64,000 nt of DNA from positions 62,001 through 126,000 of the forward strand of contig NZ_SNYF01000006.1 of NCBI RefSeq assembly GCF_004362805.1, read 5' to 3'. The notes beneath the pieces were generated by a model, which saw nothing but the letters and a program-made list of their open reading frames with translations, ran no database searches and was not told the DNA's origin. Every line of letters begins with the position of its first letter. Within the stretch, counting starts at the first letter, position 1. A program made the translations under genes and the position numbers. Below are positions 36,943 through 45,958 of the stretch, one piece after another. Source of the stretch: Algoriphagus boseongensis. GTDB lineage: Bacteria > Bacteroidota > Bacteroidia > Cytophagales > Cyclobacteriaceae.

Positions 36943-37046
36943 GTTCCCAGAGATTTACACGGATTTTATGCCACAGATCCACACTGATATTTTTAACTAA
37001 TCTGTGAAAATCAGTGATTTTGATCTGTGGTAATCTGTGGGAAAAA
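36943..37046. repeat. ~104-bp flanking repeat, copy 2
   Basis: Direct repeat of 36442-36545 in the same orientation, 501 bases further on. The first ~66 bases are identical except for two changes near TTCCC; the rest differs at about five positions. It lies between the GxxExxY start codon and the osmC-like gene, so that gene's promoter must be in the 80 bases that follow. Confidence 0.85.
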
Positions 37047-37127
37047 GGAAATATTTTTAGGACGAAACTTTCTACAGCTCAAATTCCTTTATTATTTATC
37101 TTTTAATCCCTAAAACTCTTTAATCCC

Positions 37128-37541
37128 ATGATCAGAAAAGCAACGGCCGTTTGGAATGGAAGCGGCAAAGAAGGCTCAGGAACTTTGACCACAGATAGCA
37201 CAGTCCTAAACAAAACACAATACTCTTTCAACACCAGATTTGAAGATGGTGTAGGAACTAATCCAGAAGAACTCGTAGCTGCGGCTCATGCAGGATGTTT
37301 CGCGATGAAACTCAGCTTCAACCTTAGCGGAGCGAACTTCCCTCCAAAAGAATTGTATGTAACTTCCAAGATTACTTTTGAGGAAGGTACTTTGAAGAAA
37401 TCTCACTTAGTCTTGAAGGCTCAAGTCGAGGGAATTTCTGAAGAACAATTCGCTGAATTAGTAAAAGATGCCGAGAAAAACTGCCCCATCTCAAGAGCTT
37501 TGAATATGGAAATCAGCGTGGAATACACCTTGAACGCTTGA
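37128..37541 (+). CDS. OsmC-family peroxiredoxin
   Basis: A 137-residue OsmC/Ohr-type protein, which reduces organic hydroperoxides with two cysteines. Both are present: Cys in AAHAGCFAMKLS and Cys in KNCPISRAL. The N-terminal TAVWNGSGKEGSGTLTTDS and RFEDGVGTNPEELVAAAHA are characteristic of OsmC rather than Ohr. Cytoplasmic, single gene, convergent with rlmF with a shared terminator. A near-consensus box, TATCTTTT, lies upstream of the start. Confidence 0.92.
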   Translation: MIRKATAVWNGSGKEGSGTLTTDSTVLNKTQYSFNTRFEDGVGTNPEELVAAAHAGCFAMKLSFNLSGANFPPKELYVTSKITFEEGTLKKSHLVLKAQVEGISEEQFAELVKDAEKNCPISRALNMEISVEYTLNA

Positions 37542-37563
37542 TTTAAGAACAACAATACTATTT

Positions 37564-37592
37564 AAAAGCAGGCGAGTCCTGCTTTTATTTTT
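37564..37592. terminator. Bidirectional terminator between osmC-like and rlmF genes
   Basis: Stem AAAAGCAGG (37564-37572) / CCTGCTTTT (37578-37586) with a CGAGT loop and a T-rich tail. It overlaps the last codons of rlmF on the other strand. Confidence 0.8.
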
Positions 37593-38538
37593 TCCATCGA
37601 AAAGTTCTCCAGGCTTCCTGCTGCTTTTCATTCAAAAAAGTCCAAGCCACAAATCGGCTTATTTTATTTCCTTGGGCCATTTGGAAAACCACCTGAGATT
37701 GGACACCTATTTTCTCGAGTGAACCTTGAATGGGTTTTAGATTTTCCGATTTAGAAACCAAACTTGTAAACCAAAAAACCTGGTTTTTAAATTTCTCACT
37801 CTCATGGATCATTTTTCTGATAAAGGCCAATTCTCCCCCTTCAGTCCAAAGTTCAGCTCCTTGGCCCCCAAAGTTTAGATCAGCTTTGGAAGTATGCTTA
37901 CCGGTTAGGTTTTGAACTTTTCTCCGGCTACCCTCCTGCGCCGCTTCAGCAGATTCATGAAAGGGAGGGTTACATAGAGTCAAATCAAAAAACTCATCCT
38001 TCTCAATAATCCCCGAGAAAATTTTGGTGGAATCCTTCTGGGATCGGATTTCGATTTGACCGGCTAGATGAGGATTTTTTGAAATGATTTTTTGAGCAGA
38101 TTGAATGGCTTCGGGATTCGAATCAGAACCCACAAAGGTCCAACCGTAAATAGAGTTTCCTAAAATTGGATAGATCAAATTGGCTCCTGTCCCGATATCC
38201 AAAACTCTGATTTTTTCGCCAGGGGGAACCTTTCCCATATTTTTTTGAGCCAAAAGGTCAGCCAAATAATGAATGTAATCCGCACGACCGGGTATGGGAG
38301 GACAGAGGAATCCCTCAGGGATATCCCAAAAGTCAACCTGATAAAACTTCTTTAGCAGCGCCTGATTGAGAAACTTTACAGCTTTTGGATTGGAAAAATC
38401 CAGGGTAAGATTTGCAAAGTCATTGATAAAAATAAAGGGTTTCAATTCTGGCAAAATCTCCCCTAAGCTTTCCAGCTCATATCGGCCTTGATGAAGATTC
38501 CTGGGGTGAAGACTAGGTTTTTCCTTTTTCCCTTTCAT
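37585..38538 (-). CDS. rlmF: 23S rRNA (adenine-1618-N6)-methyltransferase
   Basis: RlmF methylates A1618 of 23S rRNA. The 317-residue protein shows the conserved N-terminal HPRNLHQGRYE segment and LPELKPFIFIN, the SAM-binding region VLDIGTGANLIYPILG, and the adenine-N6 motif NPPFH. The C-terminal CSR-like part ends in WTFLNEKQQEAWRTFRWKK. Length is close to the E. coli enzyme (308). The stop codon lies within the shared terminator. Confidence 0.93.
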   Translation of the reverse strand: MKGKKEKPSLHPRNLHQGRYELESLGEILPELKPFIFINDFANLTLDFSNPKAVKFLNQALLKKFYQVDFWDIPEGFLCPPIPGRADYIHYLADLLAQKNMGKVPPGEKIRVLDIGTGANLIYPILGNSIYGWTFVGSDSNPEAIQSAQKIISKNPHLAGQIEIRSQKDSTKIFSGIIEKDEFFDLTLCNPPFHESAEAAQEGSRRKVQNLTGKHTSKADLNFGGQGAELWTEGGELAFIRKMIHESEKFKNQVFWFTSLVSKSENLKPIQGSLEKIGVQSQVVFQMAQGNKISRFVAWTFLNEKQQEAWRTFRWKK

Positions 38539-38560
38539 GAACCAAAGTTACCCATCCTTT

Positions 38561-39292
38561 TCAATCTACCTCAAAACTCAACTTCATGGTGATGGAGGCA
38601 GTTTTATTTTTGGAGGAAGTATTGAAAGTGCCTCCCCAAGAATAGTCTTCTCCGGAGTTTTGACCGGTGATCTGGAAAATTCCCATATTGGCGGTAATCA
38701 GATCACCGAGTTTGGAGTTGGAGTTCACCGCGATTCTTTCCGCTCTCACTCTCCCGTCCTCGGTTGCTTTGGCCACCATTTCCAACTTTAAGGACTCCAA
38801 TTGGGTGTAATAATACCGAGGGGGTATGGAATAAAACGTAATTCCCTGATTGAGTAATTCCGTGATTTCTCTACTGATTTTTTCCACTTTTTCCACCTCT
38901 TTGGATTCGATGACCAAGGTTTGGCTAAGTTGATATCCTGTAAAAGTCTGTCCGGCATAATTACCCGAGGAAGTATAATTCTGCTGATACATGGGCTGTG
39001 TAGAAACCGCATTAAAAACCAATTGCTCCTCAGGAATTCCTTTTGATTTAAGGTAATCAGTGACTGCGGTTCTGTCTTTTTCCAAATCCGAATAGGCTGA
39101 TTGTAGATTTTTACTTTCACGGGTAAAGTTACCCTCCCAAACAATCAGATCGGAAGTAAAATTCTTTTCCCCAAGACCTGTCACATGGATAGTTCCCTGA
39201 GGCCTGTTACGGTTAATGACTGCATTGCCAAGGACAAAAGCTGCGATGACAATGGCTATCGAGAAAAGGACAGAAGAGAGATTGGTTTTCAT
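38561..39292 (-). CDS. SIMPL-domain (DUF541) protein
   Basis: A 243-residue protein with a single N-terminal membrane helix (about 8-26) and a SIMPL/DUF541 domain filling the rest, with the family stretches IHVTGLGEKNFTSDLI, YLKSKGIPEEQLVFNAV and EDGRVRAERIAVNSNSKLG. SIMPL proteins (BP26-like) form ring- or channel-like oligomers in the cell envelope; function is unclear. It is 22 bases upstream of rlmF on the same strand and may be co-transcribed with it. Confidence 0.88.
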   Translation of the reverse strand: MKTNLSSVLFSIAIVIAAFVLGNAVINRNRPQGTIHVTGLGEKNFTSDLIVWEGNFTRESKNLQSAYSDLEKDRTAVTDYLKSKGIPEEQLVFNAVSTQPMYQQNYTSSGNYAGQTFTGYQLSQTLVIESKEVEKVEKISREITELLNQGITFYSIPPRYYYTQLESLKLEMVAKATEDGRVRAERIAVNSNSKLGDLITANMGIFQITGQNSGEDYSWGGTFNTSSKNKTASITMKLSFEVD

Positions 39293-39346
39293 ACAAAAAG
39301 GATTTGTAATTGAATATAAGAGTTTTACCTATGGGATTCAAAAGCA

Positions 39347-39375
39347 AAAAGCCCTCCTATGTAGAGGGCTTTGTC
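39347..39375 (-). terminator. Terminator after the M14 peptidase gene
   Basis: Stem AAAGCCCTC / GAGGGCTTT (39348-39356 with 39364-39372). Read on the minus strand it ends in a T-rich run and follows the M14 peptidase stop by about 25 bases. Confidence 0.75.
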
Positions 39376-39396
39376 TTATTTTAAGCTGAATTAACA

Positions 39397-40875
39397 CTAG
39401 AGAATTCGATTCTTGTAGACTTGCTCTTTGGGCTTTTCCAAATCAACTAGATATCCGTTGACAACGGCATATTTCAATACTCCATCTTTGGAAAGGAAGA
39501 AGTTGGGGACTGAACTGGTAGACCAACCTCCTAATATTTTTTCTGTGCTTTTCAAAATCTGGATTGGCAGTCCATGAAGTTGTCTGACTGTTCCATTTTT
39601 GATTTTTGCGGCCAAAAAGCCTTGCTTAAGTAATTCCATTGCTTTATCTGATGAAATGGCCTCCACATTTTCAAAGGCGGTTGGATAAACTTTCCCCTCG
39701 GTGTATTCCAAACCTGTTGCATCCAAAGTTTCAAAAGCAAAATAAACCTGCATATCCCCCAAATCATCAATTGCGCCTGAAACATAATAGGAGCCATTTG
39801 CTTCATTTTCTCTCCTTCTGATAACCAAGTCAATCGGGTAGTTTTTCCCCTGAACTTTTATCTGCATTTCGTTGATCATCAGATCCACCAACTGCAAACC
39901 ATTGTCTGGAATCGCAAAATATTGCTCCGTGGTGTACTGCTCATAGCCCTTAGTAGCTATCTGGTGCAAAGCATTCAGGATAATCATAAAATTAATCTTT
40001 CGGATTTCCTGCTTTTCAGGATCGTTTGGATAGCCGCCTGACTCAATCAAAATGGTGCTGGTTCCCCATTTTTGGATATTGTCACCAAAAGCTCTGGGTT
40101 CAAAAGCATCATCATATTTTCCCACACCTCCAGGGATAATTTGCTGCAGCAATTCATTCATCCCGGCAATGGTCTTCATCGCTCTTCCCCGAACTTCATT
40201 GATTTCTGTTTCATAATTATAGGCTGGTGCCAAAAGGGAAATTGTAGCCTGATTAGGTGTATTGACCACATTATAATACACCTGCTGGTCATGAAGATTA
40301 AACCCAAACTCAGGTTCAAAGTCATCTCTGGCTGACTTTAGTACTACAGCTTCTGGAGAAATTTGAGAAATCGCATCCCGGTTTAAATCGATATCTAAAG
40401 TATTTCTACGCTTAAATGCCTCGGCCCCGTCCGGATTGATCATTGGGATGAATTTTAGGCTCAACTGGGATTTCAGCAGACTCCTTAAGTAATCAAATCC
40501 ATCACCACTTCCTTCCAGAAAATTGAATAAATCAAAAAGGGACATGGTGGCTGTGCTTTCATTCCCATGCATTTGTGACCAAAGCATCACTTTCGTTTGC
40601 CCAGCACCCCACTTCATTGCCGAGATACTTCTCCCTTCTACTGACTCTCCCAATTTTTCAACCTGAAAATCACTGGAGTGCTTTTGAATCAGAGGCTGCA
40701 GGTCGGCGTGCTTAAATCTCCTATGGGTAATTGCAGGTTCTTTGTATGATTCAAAAGCGGCTTCAAGTCTTTCAAGAGGAATTTTTTGATAAGCTACCTG
40801 TGCATTTCCGAGAAAGGAAAGACAAACGGATAAGAAAGAAACGAAGAATAGGAAAGGGAATTTAGTATTTGCCAT
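39397..40875 (-). CDS. Exported M14-family zinc carboxypeptidase
   Basis: A 492-residue peptidase. A signal peptide (about 1-26, ending in NAQ) precedes an M14 domain with zinc ligands His103 and Glu106 in MHGNES, the third ligand His in NLHDQQ, the substrate-binding DLNRD, and the catalytic Glu in LIESGGYPND. The C-terminal ~170 residues form an extra domain rich in beta strands. I chose the ATG at 40875 because it starts the signal peptide; an upstream TTG at 40896 adds only a few residues. It probably trims peptides in the periplasm or outside the cell. Confidence 0.88.
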   Translation of the reverse strand: MANTKFPFLFFVSFLSVCLSFLGNAQVAYQKIPLERLEAAFESYKEPAITHRRFKHADLQPLIQKHSSDFQVEKLGESVEGRSISAMKWGAGQTKVMLWSQMHGNESTATMSLFDLFNFLEGSGDGFDYLRSLLKSQLSLKFIPMINPDGAEAFKRRNTLDIDLNRDAISQISPEAVVLKSARDDFEPEFGFNLHDQQVYYNVVNTPNQATISLLAPAYNYETEINEVRGRAMKTIAGMNELLQQIIPGGVGKYDDAFEPRAFGDNIQKWGTSTILIESGGYPNDPEKQEIRKINFMIILNALHQIATKGYEQYTTEQYFAIPDNGLQLVDLMINEMQIKVQGKNYPIDLVIRRRENEANGSYYVSGAIDDLGDMQVYFAFETLDATGLEYTEGKVYPTAFENVEAISSDKAMELLKQGFLAAKIKNGTVRQLHGLPIQILKSTEKILGGWSTSSVPNFFLSKDGVLKYAVVNGYLVDLEKPKEQVYKNRIL

Positions 40876-40936
40876 TATTGGAAGATTTTCAATCAATTCG
40901 GAATAAAACTAGGTAATCGAGTCAAATATTTCGACG

Positions 40937-40944
40937 TATTTTTG
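40937..40944 (+). promoter_or_regulatory. TAnnTTTG -7 box, dipeptide epimerase gene
   Basis: TATTTTTG, 22 bases before the ATG. This is an exact -7 consensus, with a short leader as expected for Bacteroidota promoters. A -33 TTG is not clear. Confidence 0.45.
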
Positions 40945-40966
40945 GACACTTTCAAAAAATCATGCC

Positions 40967-41977
40967 ATGAAATTAAGTTACCAGGTTTTTGATCTACCCT
41001 TAAAACACACCTTTACCATTGCTCATCAAAGCCGGGATATACAGGATACCTTGATCGTAAAGTTAGAGGGAGATGGATTTTGGGGCTTGGGAGAATCGAC
41101 CACCAATCCCTTTTATGGCATGACGATCGAGAATATGAGCGCTTGCCTAGAAGAGGCACGTCCTTTGGTAGAAAGCGAAAAGTGGAGTATTCCCGAGGAA
41201 CTTTGGGAAATGGGAAAAAATATTTTTAAAGAAAATCCTTTTGCCCAATGTGCATTAGATTTGGCTGCTTGGGATTGGTTCACCAAAAAGCAAGGCAAAA
41301 AACTTTACGAATACCTGAACCTGGACCCTAAAAGTATTCCCCTCACCAATTTCACCATTGGGATCGATACAGTAGAAAAAATGGTAGCCAAAATGAAAGA
41401 AGTCGATTGGCCCATTTATAAAATCAAATTGGGGACTCCAAATGATCTGGAAATCGTCCGGGAACTAAGAAAACATACCAATTCTATCTTTAGAATCGAC
41501 GCCAATTGCGCTTGGACGGCTGAGCAAGCTATTCGCTACTCTGAGGAGCTTGCCAAATTGGGGGTGGAGTTTATGGAGCAGCCTTTGGGGAAGGATGATC
41601 TCGAGGGGATGAGAGAAGTGTATAAGCACTCCAAGCTTCCTGTTATGGCAGATGAAAGCTGTATCGTAGAAAGTGACGTGAAAAAATGCCACAGCCTTTT
41701 TCATGCAATCAATGTGAAATTGGTCAAAGCAGGAGGAATCACCCCAGGTCTTCGGATGATCCGTGAGGCAAAATCTTTGGGAATGAAAACTATGGTGGGA
41801 TGCATGACCGAATCCTCTGTTGGAATTACTGCAATCGCACATATTGCTCCCTTGCTGGATTACGTGGATATGGATGGCGCGATGCTATTAGCCAAAGATC
41901 CTGCTCGTGGTGTACAGATTACTCCTGAAAAAGTGACTTTTCCTAAGGGGCCGGGTATTGGGGCGGAATTGGTTTAA
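40967..41977 (+). CDS. Dipeptide epimerase (L-Ala-D/L-Glu epimerase type)
   Basis: An enolase-superfamily enzyme of 336 residues. The barrel carries the acid/base pair Lys152 and Lys154 (YKIKLG), metal ligands Asp178 (RIDANCAWT), Glu204 (MEQPL) and Asp229 (MADESC), and the third-strand Lys251 in NVKLVKAGGITP. These fit the L-Ala-D/L-Glu epimerase group used in recycling murein peptides, although other dipeptide epimerases share the same motifs. It lies divergent from an exported M14 carboxypeptidase (start-to-start about 90 bases), and the two may act in one peptide-use pathway. Confidence 0.88.
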   Translation: MKLSYQVFDLPLKHTFTIAHQSRDIQDTLIVKLEGDGFWGLGESTTNPFYGMTIENMSACLEEARPLVESEKWSIPEELWEMGKNIFKENPFAQCALDLAAWDWFTKKQGKKLYEYLNLDPKSIPLTNFTIGIDTVEKMVAKMKEVDWPIYKIKLGTPNDLEIVRELRKHTNSIFRIDANCAWTAEQAIRYSEELAKLGVEFMEQPLGKDDLEGMREVYKHSKLPVMADESCIVESDVKKCHSLFHAINVKLVKAGGITPGLRMIREAKSLGMKTMVGCMTESSVGITAIAHIAPLLDYVDMDGAMLLAKDPARGVQITPEKVTFPKGPGIGAELV

Positions 41978-42053
41978 TGTCGGGAAGTTTGGTGGTTTGG
42001 AGTTAGTGAAGAAATTCTTCTCTAAGCCATTTACAAATAGATTCTTATAAACA

Positions 42054-42087
42054 AAAACCCCCAAATTGAATGAATTTGGGGGTTTTT
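42054..42087. terminator. Terminator between epimerase and response-regulator genes
   Basis: Stem AACCCCCAAATT / AATTTGGGGGTT with a five-base loop, with A-rich and T-rich flanks on both sides, so it can serve both convergent genes. Confidence 0.88.
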
Positions 42088-42115
42088 CAATTATTTATTC
42101 AAATCTTTAGCTACA

Positions 42116-42811
42116 TCAAGCCTCGCCAACAATCAGCTTAAACCCTTCTCCATGCACCGTGATGATCTGCACTTTAGGATCATCCTTGAGGATTTTCCGA
42201 ATCTTGCTTAGATACACATCCATAGACCTAGCATTGAAATAGCTATCATCTCCCCAGATCTGCTTAAGCGCATGGCTTCGGTTCACCAACTTATTGATTT
42301 CAGAAGCTAAAAGGCGAATCAGCTCATTTTCCTTGGAGGTTAATTTATGCTTTCCTTCAGGACCTTCGATATATTGTTCATCGTAATGCAGAACAAAGTC
42401 ACCAAAGCTGTAAGTTTTCAAAGGAGCGACTTCAGTTGATTTTTGAGTTCTGCGAAGGATTGCAGTGATTCTCAGAAGAAGCTCTTCCATACTGAAGGGC
42501 TTGGTCAGGTAGTCATCTGCTCCGATCTTTAAACCTTCGATGATATCATCCTTTTGATTTTTAGCTGTCAGAAAAAGAATTGGCAGGTCTTCCTGTACCT
42601 TTTTAATTTCTTTCGCCAAGGTGAAGCCATCTTTTTTTGGCATCATAATATCCAAAAGGCAAAGGTCATATTTATCCTTTTTGAATTTGTTCCATCCTTC
42701 TTCCCCATCCCTACAAAGTGTAGGTTCGTAGCCTTTCATTTGCAGGTATTCCTGTAGGATGTCTCCTAGATTTGGGTCGTCTTCCACGACCAATAGTTTG
42801 GCCTTGCTCAT
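42116..42811 (-). CDS. OmpR-family response regulator
   Basis: A 231-residue regulator. The receiver domain has the acidic pocket EDD (10-12), phospho-acceptor Asp54 in LLDIMMPKKDG and Lys in FLTAKNQ; the C-terminal winged helix has LTSKENELIRLLA and RSMDVYLSKIRKIL. It is similar to RprY of Bacteroides. The gene overlaps the upstream histidine kinase by 4 bases (ATGA), making a coupled two-gene operon. Target genes are not evident from the window. Confidence 0.94.
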   Translation of the reverse strand: MSKAKLLVVEDDPNLGDILQEYLQMKGYEPTLCRDGEEGWNKFKKDKYDLCLLDIMMPKKDGFTLAKEIKKVQEDLPILFLTAKNQKDDIIEGLKIGADDYLTKPFSMEELLLRITAILRRTQKSTEVAPLKTYSFGDFVLHYDEQYIEGPEGKHKLTSKENELIRLLASEINKLVNRSHALKQIWGDDSYFNARSMDVYLSKIRKILKDDPKVQIITVHGEGFKLIVGEA

Positions 42812-44523
42812 TGTTTTTTGGGTAGGTTAATAGTGAATATACTTCCTTTTCCTGGTTCAGATTGCACATGGATTTCTCCATGGTGGGCTTCGAGCATAGT
42901 TTTTACATAAGACAAACCAAGTCCAAAACCTTTCACATCGTGCAAATTGCCAGTGGGAACTCTATAAAATTTATCAAAAATCTTCTTTTGGGCATCCTTA
43001 CTCATTCCGATTCCATTGTCTTCAATGGAAACAATTACCTGGTCTCCATCATCTTTAGCTTTGACCTTAATCAAAGGCACCTCACTTGCATACTTATTTG
43101 CATTGTCCAACAGGTTGTTGAAAATATGCGTGAGGTGAAAGGCGTCACCCTCGATTTCAGGAAATCTCAGTTCGTTAAAGAACTCAATTCTCCCTCCTCT
43201 TTTTTCAACCTGAAGCCCAATATGCTCCACCGTACTTTCCAGCAAATCGGCTATATCGATCTTTTCAATTTTTAGCTTAAAGTCCTGCTTATCCAAAGCT
43301 GCCGCTTGGAGAACTTTTTCCACCTGGGACACCAAGCGCTTATTTTCATCTTTAATGATTCCCAGATATCTGGATCTAAATTTATCCTGAGTACTTAACT
43401 CGGGATCTTGAAGTGCTTCTACCGCAAGACTTACAGTTGCCAAAGGAGTTTTGAACTCATGGGTCATGTTATTGATAAAGTCATTCTTGATGTCCGAGAG
43501 TGCTTTCTGTCTCAAAATGACCCGAATTGCATATACAAAACAGAAAATGATAACTAAGATAAAAACCAAAGACGAGGATATCGGAAGCCAAACTTGCCGA
43601 AGGACGTGGTTATTTTTCTCCGGAAAATAGACATAGAGAAAATTATCTTTCCCCAAAATATCATTCGGGAAAAGCTTGGCCTGCATACCCTTAGTTTTCA
43701 AAAGCAAAGGATCAGGAACAGGTCCAATGCCAATGATATTTCCTTCATCATTTAGCAAGCCCAGTTCAAAATCCTCAGTAATCCCTTTTTCTACTAATTG
43801 TCTTTTCAGCATGGATTTCACTTTTCCAGTGTCCAAGCGGTCCAAAATAGCCTGCTGCCCCTCGGCTAATTCGGCAAAAGCCTGATTCATCAATTCAATT
43901 TTGAGATTGGTCTTTAGGATTTTTTCTAAAGCATCTTCAGAAATATTAATCTCCCCGGGTTCATTTGGGACTAGAATAGTAGTAGCTCTTGGATTTTCAG
44001 CCAAAAACCTTTGCCTCTTATCTATATATTCCAATTGCCGTTCCTTTTCCTGCAAGAGGATTTGCATCTCATCTGGTGTAAACATGGACGAGGCTACCTC
44101 AGGAGTCATGTAGGTAAAGAAGTTTTCCAACTCTGATAAAATTGAAATATCCAATCCTCTGGACAAAAGCATCCTACGGAAAGTCTGGCTCACCTGGGGC
44201 ATTTCTGTGGAAAAAAGGGTATCCACCACCGATGGTCTAGAGTAGGTTGGTCTGGTTTGAATCTGAAGCTCGATCGGGTCAATTTTCTCAAAAAGATTCT
44301 CCTGGAAAGCCGAATCTCTTAACAATTGGCTTAAAAGAACATCACTGGTTTCTCCTTTCTCCAGCTCCTCGATCGTGCCGGAAAGAGCCTGAAGGACGTT
44401 TTGATCAAAACGCTCTTGATTGATACGAAACGCATTTCTCACCCAATAGTATTGGAAACCCATCAGGCCAAAACTGGCCAGGGACATCAATACGACTATC
44501 AGGGTGATACGATTTTTACTCAT
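42808..44523 (-). CDS. Sensor histidine kinase
   Basis: A 571-residue kinase, partner of the OmpR-type regulator. An N-terminal helix (about 8-28) and a second one at about 315-338 enclose a ~285-residue periplasmic region with no recognised sensor domain. The dimerisation box NNMTHEFKTPLA has the phospho-acceptor His355, followed by the N box NLLDNANKY, G1 DNGIGMS and G2 GFGLGLSYVKTM. The layout is like RprX of Bacteroides. The start lies 210 bases from lysA on the other strand. Confidence 0.93.
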   Translation of the reverse strand: MSKNRITLIVVLMSLASFGLMGFQYYWVRNAFRINQERFDQNVLQALSGTIEELEKGETSDVLLSQLLRDSAFQENLFEKIDPIELQIQTRPTYSRPSVVDTLFSTEMPQVSQTFRRMLLSRGLDISILSELENFFTYMTPEVASSMFTPDEMQILLQEKERQLEYIDKRQRFLAENPRATTILVPNEPGEINISEDALEKILKTNLKIELMNQAFAELAEGQQAILDRLDTGKVKSMLKRQLVEKGITEDFELGLLNDEGNIIGIGPVPDPLLLKTKGMQAKLFPNDILGKDNFLYVYFPEKNNHVLRQVWLPISSSLVFILVIIFCFVYAIRVILRQKALSDIKNDFINNMTHEFKTPLATVSLAVEALQDPELSTQDKFRSRYLGIIKDENKRLVSQVEKVLQAAALDKQDFKLKIEKIDIADLLESTVEHIGLQVEKRGGRIEFFNELRFPEIEGDAFHLTHIFNNLLDNANKYASEVPLIKVKAKDDGDQVIVSIEDNGIGMSKDAQKKIFDKFYRVPTGNLHDVKGFGLGLSYVKTMLEAHHGEIHVQSEPGKGSIFTINLPKKQ

Positions 44524-44661
44524 AGTTCAAATTTACGCCTATTGAATAGGGTCAATTGGGTACTTAACATGTTTTAACTCAATCCCATCCTTAAAGAATT
44601 CAAACCAAAGGGAATTTTAGCCGTTATTTGAGCAGGTAATCTTAATTACATTGAATCTATC

Positions 44662-44690
44662 AAAAGGGAAGCTATTCGGCTTCCTTTTTT
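44662..44690 (+). terminator. Orphan terminator-like hairpin upstream of lysA
   Basis: GGAAGC and GCTTCC enclose a short loop, extended by A/T pairs, and a T-run of at least six follows. No annotated + strand gene precedes it between the kinase start (44523) and lysA, so it may end an undetected short RNA or act as an attenuator. A TAnnTTTG box follows at 44704. Confidence 0.6.
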
Positions 44691-44703
44691 TGTGTACAAA
44701 GGA

Positions 44704-44711
44704 TACCTTTG
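44704..44711 (+). promoter_or_regulatory. TAnnTTTG -7 box of lysA
   Basis: TACCTTTG, 22 bases before the lysA ATG at 44734, directly downstream of a terminator-like hairpin. A -33 TTG is not obvious. Confidence 0.45.
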
Positions 44712-44733
44712 CCCCTCAAATTTGCCACAAAGG

Positions 44734-45957
44734 ATGCAAAACCCCACGGATATTCAAGGCATCAGTCTCGAGTCACTAGCCAAAACCTTTGGTACTCCAT
44801 TATATGTGTATGATGGGGAAAAGATTTTTAGTCAGGTAAAAACCTTGCAGAATTCTTTTTCTGCAGTTCCCTTGAAAATTAAATATGCTACCAAAGCGCT
44901 AAGTAATCTTTCAATTTTAAAACTGATCAAGAAAGCCGGGGCCGGAATGGATGCTGTTTCCATAGAGGAAGTTCGCTTAGGTTTACTTGCTGGATTTTCT
45001 CCTGAGGAAATCATGTATACGCCAAGCGGGGTTGGTTTTGAAGAAATTCAGGAAGCTGTGAAAATCGGGATGATGGTCAATTTGGACAGTATTCCTTTAA
45101 TGGAGCAGTTTGGGGCTGAATATGGAAAATCTGTGGCCGCCTGCATTCGAATCAATCCCCATATTCTTGCCGGAGGAAATCTAAAAATCTCAACCGGACA
45201 TAGCGAAAGTAAGTTTGGGATTTCAATTGAGTTACTTCCAAAGATTTTAGAGACCGTCGATAAATTTGGCGTAAATATCGTAGGACTTCATATTCATACA
45301 GGATCAGATATTCTGGATGCAGAAGTATTCCTCAAAGGTGGAAATGTGCTTTTCGAAGCAGCGATGAAGTTTCCAAATTTGAAATTCCTGGATTTTGGAG
45401 GAGGATTCAAGGTGGCTTATAAGCCAAATGATGTAGCAACTGATATTGCCGAGGTTGGGAAAAAGGTTGGTGAGGCTTTCCAGGAGTTTTGTAAAAAATA
45501 TGGACGCCAGCTTGAGCTCTGGATTGAACCAGGAAAGTATCTAGTAAGTGAATCAGGATATCTTTTGGTAAAAACGAATGTGGTCAAAGACTCTACATCC
45601 ATCACTTTTGCAGGAGTAGATTCAGGACTAAATCATTTGATCCGCCCAATGATGTACGATGCCTACCATGAAGTATATAATCTGAGCAACCCTTTTGGTA
45701 CCAAAAAGAAATATAACGTGGTAGGATATATCTGCGAGACCGATACCATCGCAGCAAATCGGGAAATGAATGAAATAAAAAGAGGGGATCTACTCGTTAT
45801 TAAAAATGCGGGAGCCTATGGATACAGCATGTCCTCAAATTACAATTCAAGATTACGCCCTGCTGAAGTTTTGATTTGGGAAGGGAAATCCCATTTGATT
45901 CGGAAAAGGGAAGAATTTGAAGACTTGATTAGACATCAAGTAGTTATTGAATTTTAA
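44734..45957 (+). CDS. lysA: Diaminopimelate decarboxylase
   Basis: LysA decarboxylates meso-diaminopimelate to lysine with PLP. The 407-residue protein has the fold III motif with the PLP lysine Lys54 (KYATKALSN), the GLHIHTGSD and DFGGGF stretches of the phosphate-binding site, EPGKYLV, and the active-site CETDT. I chose the ATG at 44734, as the frame from the GTG at 44692 would begin inside the promoter region. It stands alone and ends at a hairpin. Confidence 0.93.
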   Translation: MQNPTDIQGISLESLAKTFGTPLYVYDGEKIFSQVKTLQNSFSAVPLKIKYATKALSNLSILKLIKKAGAGMDAVSIEEVRLGLLAGFSPEEIMYTPSGVGFEEIQEAVKIGMMVNLDSIPLMEQFGAEYGKSVAACIRINPHILAGGNLKISTGHSESKFGISIELLPKILETVDKFGVNIVGLHIHTGSDILDAEVFLKGGNVLFEAAMKFPNLKFLDFGGGFKVAYKPNDVATDIAEVGKKVGEAFQEFCKKYGRQLELWIEPGKYLVSESGYLLVKTNVVKDSTSITFAGVDSGLNHLIRPMMYDAYHEVYNLSNPFGTKKKYNVVGYICETDTIAANREMNEIKRGDLLVIKNAGAYGYSMSSNYNSRLRPAEVLIWEGKSHLIRKREEFEDLIRHQVVIEF

Positions 45958-45958
45958 C

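Noticed and set aside
44524-44733. Lysine riboswitch upstream of lysA
   Set aside because: The spacer is too short and lacks the conserved core helices; only one hairpin is evident.
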